Positions 26,311-34,434 of a stretch of 64,000 nt of DNA are shown one piece after another. A program made the position numbers and the translations under genes. The number at the start of each line of letters is the position of its first letter. Positions within the stretch are counted from its first letter, which is position 1. The notes beneath the pieces are model-generated. The model saw nothing but the letters and a program-made list of their open reading frames with translations, did no database searches and was not told where the DNA came from. This stretch comes from Pseudomonas sp. PD9R (GTDB taxonomy: Bacteria; Pseudomonadota; Gammaproteobacteria; Pseudomonadales; Pseudomonadaceae): NCBI RefSeq assembly GCF_019200975.1, contig NZ_JAHTMR010000004.1, positions 124,001 through 188,000 of the forward strand, in the 5' to 3' direction.

Positions 26311-27738
26311 ATGTCGCAGCCGACGCAAAAACTTCGCCTGGGTGCACTGATCGCTTTGGTGGTGGGTTCGATGGTTGGTGGCGGGATCTTTTCTTTGCCA
26401 CAGAACATGGCAGAGCGAGCTGATGCCGGTGCTGTATTGATTGGCTGGGCGATCACCGCGGTGGGCATGTTGACCCTGGCCTTTGTCTTCCAGACCCTGG
26501 CCAACCGTAAGCCGGACCTCAATTCCGGGGTATATGCCTACGCCAAGGCCGGGTTTGGCGATTACATGGGTTTTTCTTCGGCCTGGGGTTACTGGATCAG
26601 TGCCTGGCTCGGCAATGTGGGTTATTTCGTTCTGTTGTTCAGCACGCTCGGTTATTTCTTTCCGGTCTTTGGTCAGGGCAACACACCGATCGCCATTGGC
26701 TGCGCCTCGGTGCTCTTATGGGCGGTGCATTTCCTCGTGATGCGCGGGATCAAGGAGGCAACGTTCATTAATCAACTGACCACCGTGGCCAAGATCGTGC
26801 CGCTGGTGATGTTCATTGTGATTGCCGCCGTGGCCTTCAAGGCCGACATCTTTACCCGCGACTTCTGGGGCCATAGCAACCCGAGTTTCGGCAGCGTGGC
26901 GGACCAGGTGCGCAACATGATGCTGGTCACCGTATTCGTCTTTATCGGCATCGAGGGCGCCAGCGTTTATTCGGCGCGGGCAGAAAAGCGCTCGGACGTC
27001 GGCCGGGCGACGGTGATCGGTTTTCTTGGCGTATTGGCATTACTGGTGCTAGTGAACGTACTGTCACTGGGGGTCATGAGCCAACCGGAACTGGCCACGC
27101 TACAAAACCCGTCACTGGCAGCGGTGCTGGAACATATCGTCGGCCCTTGGGGCGCATTGCTGATCAGCGTCGGCCTGGCCATTTCGTTGCTGGGGGCCTT
27201 ATTGTCGTGGGCACTGCTGTGCGCCGAAATTCTTTTCGCCACCGCCAAGGACAAGACCATGCCGGTGTTCCTGACCAAGGAAAACGCTAACCATGTGCCG
27301 GTCAATGCGTTGTGGCTGACCAATTCGATGATCCAGATTTTCCTGCTGATCACACTGTTTTCTGCGGGAACCTACACTAGCCTTATCTACCTGGCGTCTT
27401 CGATGATTCTGGTGCCCTACCTGTGGTCGGCAGCCTACGCAGTGCTGTTGAGCGGACGAGGCGAAACCTACGAAAGCGCGCACGCCGACCGTGGCAAAGA
27501 CCTGCTGATCGGCGGCATCGCGCTGAGCTATGCGGTGTGGTTGTTGTATGCCGGCGGGGTGAAGTACTTGCTGCTCTCGGCGTTGCTGTACGCGCCGGGG
27601 GTGATTCTGTTCGCCAAGGCCAAGCGTGAGCAGGGTAAGCCGCTGTTCACAACCATCGAAAAAGGCATTTTTACCTGCGTCATTGGCGGGGCGGGACTGG
27701 CGGCTTATGGGTTGTACAGCGGACTGTTATCGTTGTGA
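26311..27738 (+). CDS. Second arginine/ornithine antiporter-like protein (ArcD paralogue)
   Basis: This 475-residue APC-family permease is colinear with ArcD over its whole length. Both have 'GALxALVVGSMxGGGIFSLPQNMA', 'LIGWAITAVGMLTLAFVFQTLANRKPDL' and 'YMGFSSAWGYWISAWLGN'. ATG 26311 has GGAG 8 bp upstream; a start at 26260 would add an unrelated leader. It is divergent from arcDABC and not followed by other arc genes. It may be an aerobic or differently tuned arginine, ornithine or citrulline exchanger. Confidence 0.87.
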   Translation: MSQPTQKLRLGALIALVVGSMVGGGIFSLPQNMAERADAGAVLIGWAITAVGMLTLAFVFQTLANRKPDLNSGVYAYAKAGFGDYMGFSSAWGYWISAWLGNVGYFVLLFSTLGYFFPVFGQGNTPIAIGCASVLLWAVHFLVMRGIKEATFINQLTTVAKIVPLVMFIVIAAVAFKADIFTRDFWGHSNPSFGSVADQVRNMMLVTVFVFIGIEGASVYSARAEKRSDVGRATVIGFLGVLALLVLVNVLSLGVMSQPELATLQNPSLAAVLEHIVGPWGALLISVGLAISLLGALLSWALLCAEILFATAKDKTMPVFLTKENANHVPVNALWLTNSMIQIFLLITLFSAGTYTSLIYLASSMILVPYLWSAAYAVLLSGRGETYESAHADRGKDLLIGGIALSYAVWLLYAGGVKYLLLSALLYAPGVILFAKAKREQGKPLFTTIEKGIFTCVIGGAGLAAYGLYSGLLSL

Positions 27739-27745
27739 GGTGTGT

Positions 27746-27769
27746 TGGACCATGGTTACTCATGGTCCA
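27746..27769. terminator. Hairpin between convergent genes
   Basis: A perfect 9-bp stem, TGGACCATG / CATGGTCCA, with loop GTTACT lies 7 bp after the ArcD-paralogue stop and before the convergent binding-protein gene. No T run follows, so it is either a weak bidirectional terminator or an mRNA-stabilising stem. Confidence 0.5.
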
Positions 27770-27823
27770 GAACAGGTGTTAATCCGACGTGATGTGGTTC
27801 TTGGCAATATTGCGGGTGTCGCT

Positions 27824-28729
27824 TTACGGCAATGCATAAACCTTGAAAAGTTGCCGCGCCGTTTCACTGACACCTCCCAGGTATTGGATATAGGCCCGTT
27901 CGACTTCGCCGGAGCGGTACAGATCACTGAGCGTGATATCGACCAGCAGGCGCAAATCTTCATCGCCACGCTCCACCATCATTGAGGTTGGCGCATAGTC
28001 ATAGATACGGTCGACAACCATCAGCATGCCATCGGGATAGTCCTTGGCCAGATGGTTTTTGAGCAGCATACGATCGGAAAAAAATGCATCCACTTTGCCA
28101 TCTGCCACCTGCTTGATTCCGGCGTCATTGTCCGCAACCGTTACCAATGTGGCGACCACGCCGAGCAACCGCATTCGATCGCGAATCCACTGTTCGGTAA
28201 TGCCTCCTGCAGCGGTTGCAAACGTCTGGTTGGCTAACCCGCGATTGACAGTCGCACGCCAGACCGGACCGGTATGAGCGGGCTCTCCATTCAATGCGTT
28301 GAGCAGCGCCTCGGCTGCGTCCTTTCGTACCACCGCCGAAAGGCCGGCAGTGTAGACGGGCACCGAGAAGCTCACTGATTTGCGCCGTTCCAGCGTCGCC
28401 GGGGTCGGCGTGCAAAGGATGTCGACCTTGCCCGAACTGACAGCGCTGACCTCGTCAGAGATTTTTACCGCTTGGTAGCGTACCTGCAGGCCGGGCAAAC
28501 CCAACTCCGCCTTGACCGCTTCAGCGATTTTCAGACAAAGATCGATGGCATAGCCACTGGCCTTGTCACCTTCCCGGGTACTGAACGGGGCGAAATTTGG
28601 CAGATAGCCCAAGGTAAAACTGTTGCTGGAGCGCACGCGTTCCAGGGTATCGGCGAGAGACAGCATCGGGAGCAAGGCGAGCACACAAGTGATCAGCACG
28701 TTTGCGGGTTTTGGCGATTTTACGTTCAT
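27824..28729 (-). CDS. Periplasmic amino-acid-type solute-binding protein
   Basis: This 301-residue SBP_bac_3-type protein begins with a signal peptide ('NVLITCVLALLPMLSLA', cleavage after residue 24 or so), then 'DTLERVRSSNSFTLGYLPNFAPFSTREGDKASGYAIDLCLKIAEAV'. 'VDILCTPTPATLERRKSVSFSVPVY' is the hinge region. No ABC permease genes are adjacent. It lies 46 bp after the PotE-like gene on the same strand and may scavenge a basic amino acid or polyamine, or sense one. ATG 28729 is chosen because it gives a clean signal peptide. Confidence 0.82.
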   Translation of the reverse strand: MNVKSPKPANVLITCVLALLPMLSLADTLERVRSSNSFTLGYLPNFAPFSTREGDKASGYAIDLCLKIAEAVKAELGLPGLQVRYQAVKISDEVSAVSSGKVDILCTPTPATLERRKSVSFSVPVYTAGLSAVVRKDAAEALLNALNGEPAHTGPVWRATVNRGLANQTFATAAGGITEQWIRDRMRLLGVVATLVTVADNDAGIKQVADGKVDAFFSDRMLLKNHLAKDYPDGMLMVVDRIYDYAPTSMMVERGDEDLRLLVDITLSDLYRSGEVERAYIQYLGGVSETARQLFKVYALP

Positions 28730-28775
28730 GTCCTGTTCCCCGTATTCAGATGACGTTGCATTTCTGAAGCAGCGT

Positions 28776-30110
28776 CTAATGATCGGCAGCCTTGGCAGGT
28801 ACAGGGGGAGGCTCAAAGCGCTTGGCAAGGAAACCATAGAGCAGGTAGCCGAAAGCAAGGACGAGGGTGCCGCCGAATATGGCGTCTTTGCCGCAGGAAT
28901 AGAGGGCGTAGAGCGAATAAATCAGCCCGATCATCAGTATCACGGTGTTGCGCGTATACACCGATGGGGAAACGCCGGCTTTGTACATAATGACGAGCAA
29001 ACCTGTGAGAGCCGTTACATAAGGAATCAGGTTGGTCACCGCCGCGAGGCTGACGAGCTTGCTGAACTGTGCGCTGGCGTTGGGCGATATGGTTGAGAGG
29101 GCCATTATTGTTTGCAATACACCGCACGCGACCATTCCGATGATCGGTGCATTCATTGCGCTAACCCTACTGAAAAACTTCGGGAACATCGCCTGGTCGG
29201 CTGTCATCTTGGCCGTTTGCGCCAGCGTGAATTGCCAGCCCAGTAACGACCCGATACAGGCGATGACAGCCAGCGCCATGATGATTTTCCCGATGACGGG
29301 GTTGAACATCTGCGCATAGACAAGGGCGAAAGGGGCCGTCGATGTTGCCAGTTCGGGGTTGGGGATGATGCCTTGGATGACCGTGGTGGACAGCACATAG
29401 ACCACTGCAGCCCCAAGGGTGCCGAACAAACAGGCGAGAGGCACATTGCGCTTGGGATCTTCCACCGCATCGGAGGCCTGGGCAGCCGATTCCATGCCCA
29501 GAAATGCCCAGAGCGTCAGAGGAATGGTTTTACCAATAGCCTCGGAAATGGGCAGGTTGTTCGGGTTCCAGGCGGCAGAAAATACTTCCGCCTTGAAAAA
29601 GAACCAGCCGATGATACTCAGTCCGGCCACTGGAATGATGACGCCCCAGACACTGATCGCACCGATTTTGCCGGTAATGTTCGGGCCTCCGAAGTTAGCG
29701 ACGATGGTCAGCCATATCAGCCCCGCAGTGCCGACGAACAGCGCAATAGCGCCGCTGCCAAACCAGGGCACGAACGAGGTCATGTATCCGACAGCGGAGA
29801 TCGCGACAGCAACGTTTGCGATGGCCAGCGACAAGAAGTAAAGGTAGGAGCAAAGAAAGAAACCGGATTTGGCGTGCGCTTCTTCGGTATAAGCCGACAA
29901 TCCCCCCGAGCGCGGACAGAAAACACCGCACTGGGCGAAACTGTAGGCGATTGCCATTGACCCGACTGCGGTGACCAGCCATGACAACAGCGAAACCGCC
30001 CCCAACTGCGCCATGCTCGTGGGCAACATGATGATGCCAGAGCCCATCATGTTGACCGTCACCAGAGTAGTGAGCCCCATGAGGCTCATCTTCTTGCTTG
30101 ACTCAGCCAT
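28776..30110 (-). CDS. potE: PotE-like putrescine/ornithine antiporter
   Basis: This 444-residue APC-family permease resembles E. coli PotE throughout: 'NMMGSGIIMLPT', 'SWLVTAVGSMAIAYSFAQCGVF', 'GGPNITGKIGAISVWGVIIPV', 'LTLWAFLGMESA' and 'CIGSLLGWQFTLAQTAKM'. PotE takes up putrescine and exchanges it for ornithine. The usual partner, ornithine decarboxylase, is not in the window. GGAG supports ATG 30110 or the adjacent GTG 30113. It sits in a four-gene - strand run with an HlyD/YibH-type protein. Confidence 0.87.
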   Translation of the reverse strand: MAESSKKMSLMGLTTLVTVNMMGSGIIMLPTSMAQLGAVSLLSWLVTAVGSMAIAYSFAQCGVFCPRSGGLSAYTEEAHAKSGFFLCSYLYFLSLAIANVAVAISAVGYMTSFVPWFGSGAIALFVGTAGLIWLTIVANFGGPNITGKIGAISVWGVIIPVAGLSIIGWFFFKAEVFSAAWNPNNLPISEAIGKTIPLTLWAFLGMESAAQASDAVEDPKRNVPLACLFGTLGAAVVYVLSTTVIQGIIPNPELATSTAPFALVYAQMFNPVIGKIIMALAVIACIGSLLGWQFTLAQTAKMTADQAMFPKFFSRVSAMNAPIIGMVACGVLQTIMALSTISPNASAQFSKLVSLAAVTNLIPYVTALTGLLVIMYKAGVSPSVYTRNTVILMIGLIYSLYALYSCGKDAIFGGTLVLAFGYLLYGFLAKRFEPPPVPAKAADH

Positions 30111-30212
30111 CACAAACTCCTTGCTTGCGTACCGAACGATGCCGCTGGGGGCGGGCAGGGCACCTTCCCCCAGTCTTTGGCTGGTATGAGCAGGAACAGA
30201 ATCGAGATCCAG

Positions 30213-31172
30213 TTAATGGAACGGAAAGATGTAGTTCATCCAGGCAGACATGCGTAGCAGGATTTTGCGCATCGCGGCGATATGGTGAAAATGCTTGCTG
30301 TAAAGCGCAGCTTGTCCGTATGCCCCTCCAGGCATTTGTTTACTGTATTGAGCATAGTCGGGGTCGGTTATTTCGATAATGACCGGTACGCGGCCAGGTG
30401 GTGGCGCGCCGGTGTAGCTGATCAGCGTTCCGGAGGGCTGTATTTGCCCCTCTGCGATGACGGAAATGACACTTTTGACTTTACCCTCAAAGACCTTGCC
30501 GGGAATGCCATCGAACGCCACTTCGGCCTCGTCACCCACAGACAGGCGTAACAGGCTGTTCTGCCGCATCCAGGCCGCAAAGTATTGTCCTTCCTCCGGG
30601 ATGAACACCATCGACGGGCGCAAAGGCAGCTTGGTGGCCATCATTCCGGGCCGCAATGAAACATGGGTGACGAAGCCTCGGCTCGGTGCGCGAACGATAG
30701 TGTTGTCCAGTTCGTACTGCGCGTTGTCCAGTTGTGCCTGCAAGTCGTCAGCGCGTGCTATGGCAGACTCGAGTTCCCGTTGGGTGCCGAAATTACGTTT
30801 GATCAGTTCAGTGATGCGAAACCGATCACCGTTGGCCGATATCAACTGAGCCTTGATCGACTTCACCCTGTATTCAAACGGAGTGGGGTCGATGCGAAAG
30901 AGCACATCGCCCTTTTGAAGGGGTTGATTGGGCTGGACCGGCACGTCGATCACCTGGCCACTGACCACCGGAATCACCGGCACCGAGATGAAATACGAGC
31001 GCGCTACCTCGGAGTAGGGGTGGTTGTAGTTCATCGTAAAGATCAACGCGCCAATCATCAGCACGCCCCCTAGCACAGCCGTAGGGACGGACCATTTATT
31101 CAGCGGTATACGGAAAATCTTGAATATCGCGACGCAAATTGCTGCATAGGTCAAGACGAGCAAAAGATCCAT
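30213..31172 (-). CDS. HlyD family secretion protein (YibH/YiaV type)
   Basis: This 319-residue protein has one N-terminal membrane helix pair (residues 1-50), then a biotinyl-lipoyl-like segment 'SGQVIDVPVQPNQPLQKGDVLFRIDPTPF', a coiled-coil arm (about 110-155) and 'YELDNTIVRAPSRGFVTHVSLRPGMMA', the periplasmic adaptor signature. It is paired with a DUF3302 protein 3 bp upstream, the same arrangement as E. coli yiaW-yiaV and yibI-yibH. It likely forms part of an inner-membrane export system of unknown substrate. Confidence 0.87.
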   Translation of the reverse strand: MDLLLVLTYAAICVAIFKIFRIPLNKWSVPTAVLGGVLMIGALIFTMNYNHPYSEVARSYFISVPVIPVVSGQVIDVPVQPNQPLQKGDVLFRIDPTPFEYRVKSIKAQLISANGDRFRITELIKRNFGTQRELESAIARADDLQAQLDNAQYELDNTIVRAPSRGFVTHVSLRPGMMATKLPLRPSMVFIPEEGQYFAAWMRQNSLLRLSVGDEAEVAFDGIPGKVFEGKVKSVISVIAEGQIQPSGTLISYTGAPPPGRVPVIIEITDPDYAQYSKQMPGGAYGQAALYSKHFHHIAAMRKILLRMSAWMNYIFPFH

Positions 31173-31175
31173 GGT

Positions 31176-31547
31176 TCATATGCCCCCGCCGCGTTCATCC
31201 AATGTGGAACTGCTCTGCGATGTTCCTGCGGCCGCCTCCAGTCGTTCGATGCGACTTTGAAGATCAGCGACTTGTTGCTCCAAATGAACGACATGACTTT
31301 TCGGTGAGTGCCCATCCCCGAAACCCCAGCCACGGTCCTCGCGGTAAGCCATTGCCCAGATCCACAGAAAGGGCCAGAGCGCGTGCAGGGTAAACAAACT
31401 GACCCATCCAGTGGCGTGAATGGCATCCTGATGGGGGTGATTTCGGTGTACGGCAATTTCGTATGGGATGTCGTGTAGCACAATAATCCCGTAGAACAGG
31501 ACGATCCCGACAAAGATCAATAAGCCCAAAGCGAAGTAATCAAGCAT
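31176..31547 (-). CDS. DUF3302 family inner-membrane protein (YiaW/YibI type)
   Basis: This 123-residue protein has two hydrophobic helices ('MLDYFALGLLIFVGIVLFYGIIVL' and 'WVSLFTLHALWPFLWIWAMAY') and a C-terminal heptad-like coiled coil ('VVHLEQQVADLQSRIERLEAAAG'). This matches DUF3302 partners of HlyD-like YiaV/YibH. It is the first gene of the - strand operon that continues with the HlyD-like, PotE-like and binding-protein genes. Confidence 0.87.
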   Translation of the reverse strand: MLDYFALGLLIFVGIVLFYGIIVLHDIPYEIAVHRNHPHQDAIHATGWVSLFTLHALWPFLWIWAMAYREDRGWGFGDGHSPKSHVVHLEQQVADLQSRIERLEAAAGTSQSSSTLDERGGGI

Positions 31548-31811
31548 GAGCGATCCCTCTTACATCAAGCCAAGTGCAAGCCTCAGTGTAGTCACAAGTG
31601 CAGAAGGGAATTTTTTTATGAGCGACGGAGCAGGGTGGTTACGACAAAGGTTCCAATGTCGCAAATACTTGCTCGATTCGACGGCGAGGCATATAACCAA
31701 GCAGAACACCCATTCAGTATAGTTATACCCTGTAGCTATATATATAAGTAATGTCGGGTGAGGGCTTCAATCGTTTGGAAGACGCTTTTATACCGCAGAG
31801 ATGGTTTAAAC

Positions 31812-31895
31812 ATGTGCGACAAATACACTCCGAGCGCTCCAGAGTTGGTAAATGCACTCAAGCTTGTTGCCGCTGACCGAAAACTGACCCAGTAA
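31812..31895 (+). pseudogene. 5' stub of a gene cut by the IS21 element
   Basis: An ATG at 31812 opens a frame coding 'MCDKYTPSAPELVNALKLVAA' before it runs into the IS left end at 31874, where it stops after seven more codons (TAA 31893). An AT-rich, promoter-like stretch (TATATATAAG near 31738) lies upstream; the rest of 31548-31811 holds nothing else recognisable. The family is not recognised. It may be the lost start of the large gene whose end survives after the IS, or of a different gene. Confidence 0.45.
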
Positions 31896-31927
31896 AGGCT
31901 GTTCTGCCGACTGAAAGCTGACCCAGG
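31874..31927. repeat. Left terminal repeats of the IS21 element
   Basis: TGACCGAAAACTGACCCAG (31874-31892) and GACTGAAAGCTGACCCAG (ending 31927) are two direct copies of the same transposase-binding motif. Both correspond to the inverted copies at the right end. Confidence 0.85.
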
Positions 31928-31970
31928 TGTTCAACTACTTCTGCTCACTTTCCGAGCAGGAGAACACAGG

Positions 31971-33478
31971 GTGATCAGCATGGAAATGTTGGGGAAAATT
32001 CGGAGGATGTACTTTCGCGACAAGCTGTCGCTGCACCAGATCGCCAAGCGTACCGGGCTGTCGAGAAACACCATCCGAAAATGGGTCAGAGCACCCGAAG
32101 CCACTCAGCCGGCGTACCAGCGGGGCGCTACCTTCAACAAACTCAGTCCATTTCACGAGACGCTGGAGCAGGCGCTCAAGGCCGATTCGTTTCGGGCAAA
32201 GCACAACCGCAGGAGCGCCAAGGCACTTTTAGATCAGATCAAGGCCGAGGGTTACGACGGCGGCTACAGCCAGCTCACCGCCTTCATCCGCTCGTGGCGC
32301 GGTGAGCAAGGCAAATCTTTACGTGCCTTTGTACCGCTGACGTTTGCACTCGGTGAGGCTTTTCAATTTGACTGGAGTGAAGAAGGTCTGCTGATCGGCG
32401 GCCTTTTCCGAAGCATTCAGGTCTCCCACATGAAGCTGTGCGCCAGTCGCGCGTTCTGGTTGGTTGCATATCCCAGCCAAGGCCACGAGATGCTGTTCGA
32501 TGCCCATACCCGCTCGTTTGGTGCGTTAGGTGGGGTGCCGCGTCGCGGCATCTACGACAACATGAAAACGGCTGTCGACAAGGTCAACAAGGGCAAAGGC
32601 CGCACGGTCAATGCCCGGTTTTCCGTGATGTGCTCGCACTATCTGTTCGATCCGGACTTCTGCAACGTCGCCTCGGGTTGGGAAAAAGGCATCGTTGAAA
32701 AGAACGTGCAAGACAGCAGACGACGCATCTGGCTCGACGCTCAAGACTGCATGTTTCACACCTTCGAAGAACTGAATGCCTGGCTTGGCCAGCGCTGTCG
32801 TGCACTCTGGAGCGAGCTGGTGCATCCGCAGTACAACGGACTGACGGTGGCAGAGGTCTTGGAGTAGAGCGGGTCGAAATGATGCCGATGCGGACTGCCT
32901 TTGATGGCTACGTCGAGCGCACCGTACGGGTCTCCAGCACCTGCCTGATCAGCGTGGCGCGAAATCGCTATTCGGTGCCTTGTGTGCGGGTCGGCCAGTG
33001 GGTTAGCAGCCGTCTCTATCCTTCCCGGATTGTGGTCATCGCCGATGAAACGATGATCGCCAGCCACGAGCGCCTCTTTGATCGAGATCAGGTCAGTTTT
33101 GACTGGCAGCATTACATCCCATTCATCGAACGCAAGCCCGGTGCGCTGCGCAATGGCGCGCCGTTTGCCGATCTGCCCAAGCCGTTGCGGCTTCTCAAGC
33201 GGGGCCTGAGACGTCACACCAACGGTGATCGAATCATGATGCAGGTACTGGCTGCTGTGCCCATCGCCGGTCTCGACCCGGTGTTGGTGGCGGTGGAATT
33301 GGTGCTTGAGTCGGGAAGCCTGAGCGCCGATCACATCCTGAATGTTCTAGCCCGACTGACCTCCACTGCACCACCTCCTTCCGTAGAAACCAACATGCAA
33401 CTCAAGGTAGCGCCTGTCGCCAATACGGCGCGCTTCGACCGGCTCCGAACAACCGATGAGGAGAATCGCAATGCGTGA
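31971..33478 (+). pseudogene. istA: IstA transposase, disrupted by a frameshift
   Basis: The first part (31971-32867) codes 298 residues with an N-terminal HTH ('SLHQIAKRTGLSRNTIRKWVR') and the start of the DDE integrase core ('EAFQFDWSEEGLLIGG', 'GIYDNMKTAVDKV'). It ends at TAG 32865. The rest (to 33478) continues in the -1 frame from 'ERVEMMPM' with the beta-barrel-like C-terminal region. A one-base loss at about 32865-32869 explains both the stop and the shift. IstA is normally about 500 residues in one frame, so this copy is probably inactive. Confidence 0.85.
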
Positions 33479-34274
33479 CCTAATGGCGGAACTCAAAGAG
33501 CTGCGTCTGCATGGCATGGCCAGCGCTTGGGAAGAACTGGCTTCTCAAGGAGAAGCCTCGACGACGTCGTCGAAGTGGCTGCTCGAACATCTGCTCCAAC
33601 AAGAACAAGCAGATCGCGCCGTACGCTCAGTGAACCACCAGATGAACATGGCCAAACTGCCCATGCATCGTGACTTGGCAGGCTTCGACTTCAGCGCTTC
33701 CAGCGCAGATGTCCGTCTGGTCAAAGATCTGTCCAGCTTGGAGTTCACAGAGACCGCGCAGAATGTCGTGTTCATCGGCGGGCCAGGAACCGGCAAAACA
33801 CATTTGGCCAGCGCCCTGGCCGTGTCCGGGATCACGACCCATAACAAACGCGTGCGCTTCTTTTCCACAGTGGATCTGGTCAATCTGCTGGAGCGTGAAA
33901 AGTACGACGGCAAGAGTGGCCGAATCGCTCAAGGGCTGCTTCGGACAGACCTGGTGATACTCGATGAACTGGGGTATTTGCCCTTCAGCCAGAGCGGCGG
34001 CGCGCTGTTATTTCACCTGCTGTCCAAGCTGTACGAGCACACCAGCATTGTGATCACGACCAACCTCAGCTTCTCGGAATGGTCGAGTGTGTTCGGCGAC
34101 GCCAAGATGACCACAGCGTTGCTGGATCGGCTGACACACCATTGCCACATCGTCGAAACGGGCAACGAGTCCTACCGCCTGCAACACAGCACTCTGGCCG
34201 CGCAGACAAAGATCAAATCACGTGAACGAAAGCGCAAGGACGAAGATGGTATCGAGGACGATGAACCGTTTTGA
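33471..34274 (+). CDS. istB: IstB helper ATPase of the IS21 element
   Basis: This 267-residue AAA+ ATPase has Walker A '[14 protein letters not shown]' (about residues 104-117), Walker B '[13 protein letters not shown]' and the family ending with sensor-type '[36 protein letters not shown]'. It assists IstA in target selection. ATG 33471 has GAGGAGA upstream and overlaps the istA end by 8 bp, the usual coupling. It is intact even though istA is not. Confidence 0.93.
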   Translation: MRDLMAELKELRLHGMASAWEELASQGEASTTSSKWLLEHLLQQEQADRAVRSVNHQMNMAKLPMHRDLAGFDFSASSADVRLVKDLSSLEFTETAQNVVFIGGPGTGKTHLASALAVSGITTHNKRVRFFSTVDLVNLLEREKYDGKSGRIAQGLLRTDLVILDELGYLPFSQSGGALLFHLLSKLYEHTSIVITTNLSFSEWSSVFGDAKMTTALLDRLTHHCHIVETGNESYRLQHSTLAAQTKIKSRERKRKDEDGIEDDEPF

Positions 34275-34391
34275 TCTGCACCATAAACACCCTGCCGCAT
34301 GCCTTTATGCGGTGGGGCTAGATGACCGTTCAACCGGGACACTGCTGCTAAGCTTATTCACAATTGCTGGGACGAAAAACAGCAATCCGCC

Positions 34392-34434
34392 CTGGGTCAA
34401 TTTTCAATCGGCAGGGTGGGTCAGTTTTCAATCA
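34392..34434. repeat. Right terminal repeats of the IS21 element
   Basis: CTGGGTCAATTTTCAATCGG (from 34393) and GTGGGTCAGTTTTCAATCA (ending 34434) are inverted relative to the left-end motifs. The outer copy pairs with 31874-31892. Confidence 0.85.

Larger units (their letters stand above)
31874..34434 (+). mobile_element. IS21-family insertion sequence (istA frameshifted, istB intact)
   Basis: The element of about 2561 bp carries istA and istB in overlapping order and is bounded by TGACCGAAAACTGACCCAG (left) and its near-complement ending at 34434. Each end has a second inner copy (31908-31927 and 34392-34411), the multiple terminal repeats expected for IS21. No convincing target duplication is seen: the left flank reads ...TTGCCGC and the right flank GCGCCAAC... 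This suggests the flanks were rearranged after insertion. Confidence 0.9.

Noticed and set aside
32861..32881. Programmed frameshifting in istA.
   Set aside because: IS21-family istA is normally a single frame, and the site has an in-frame TAG with no slippery run. A one-base deletion explains it.
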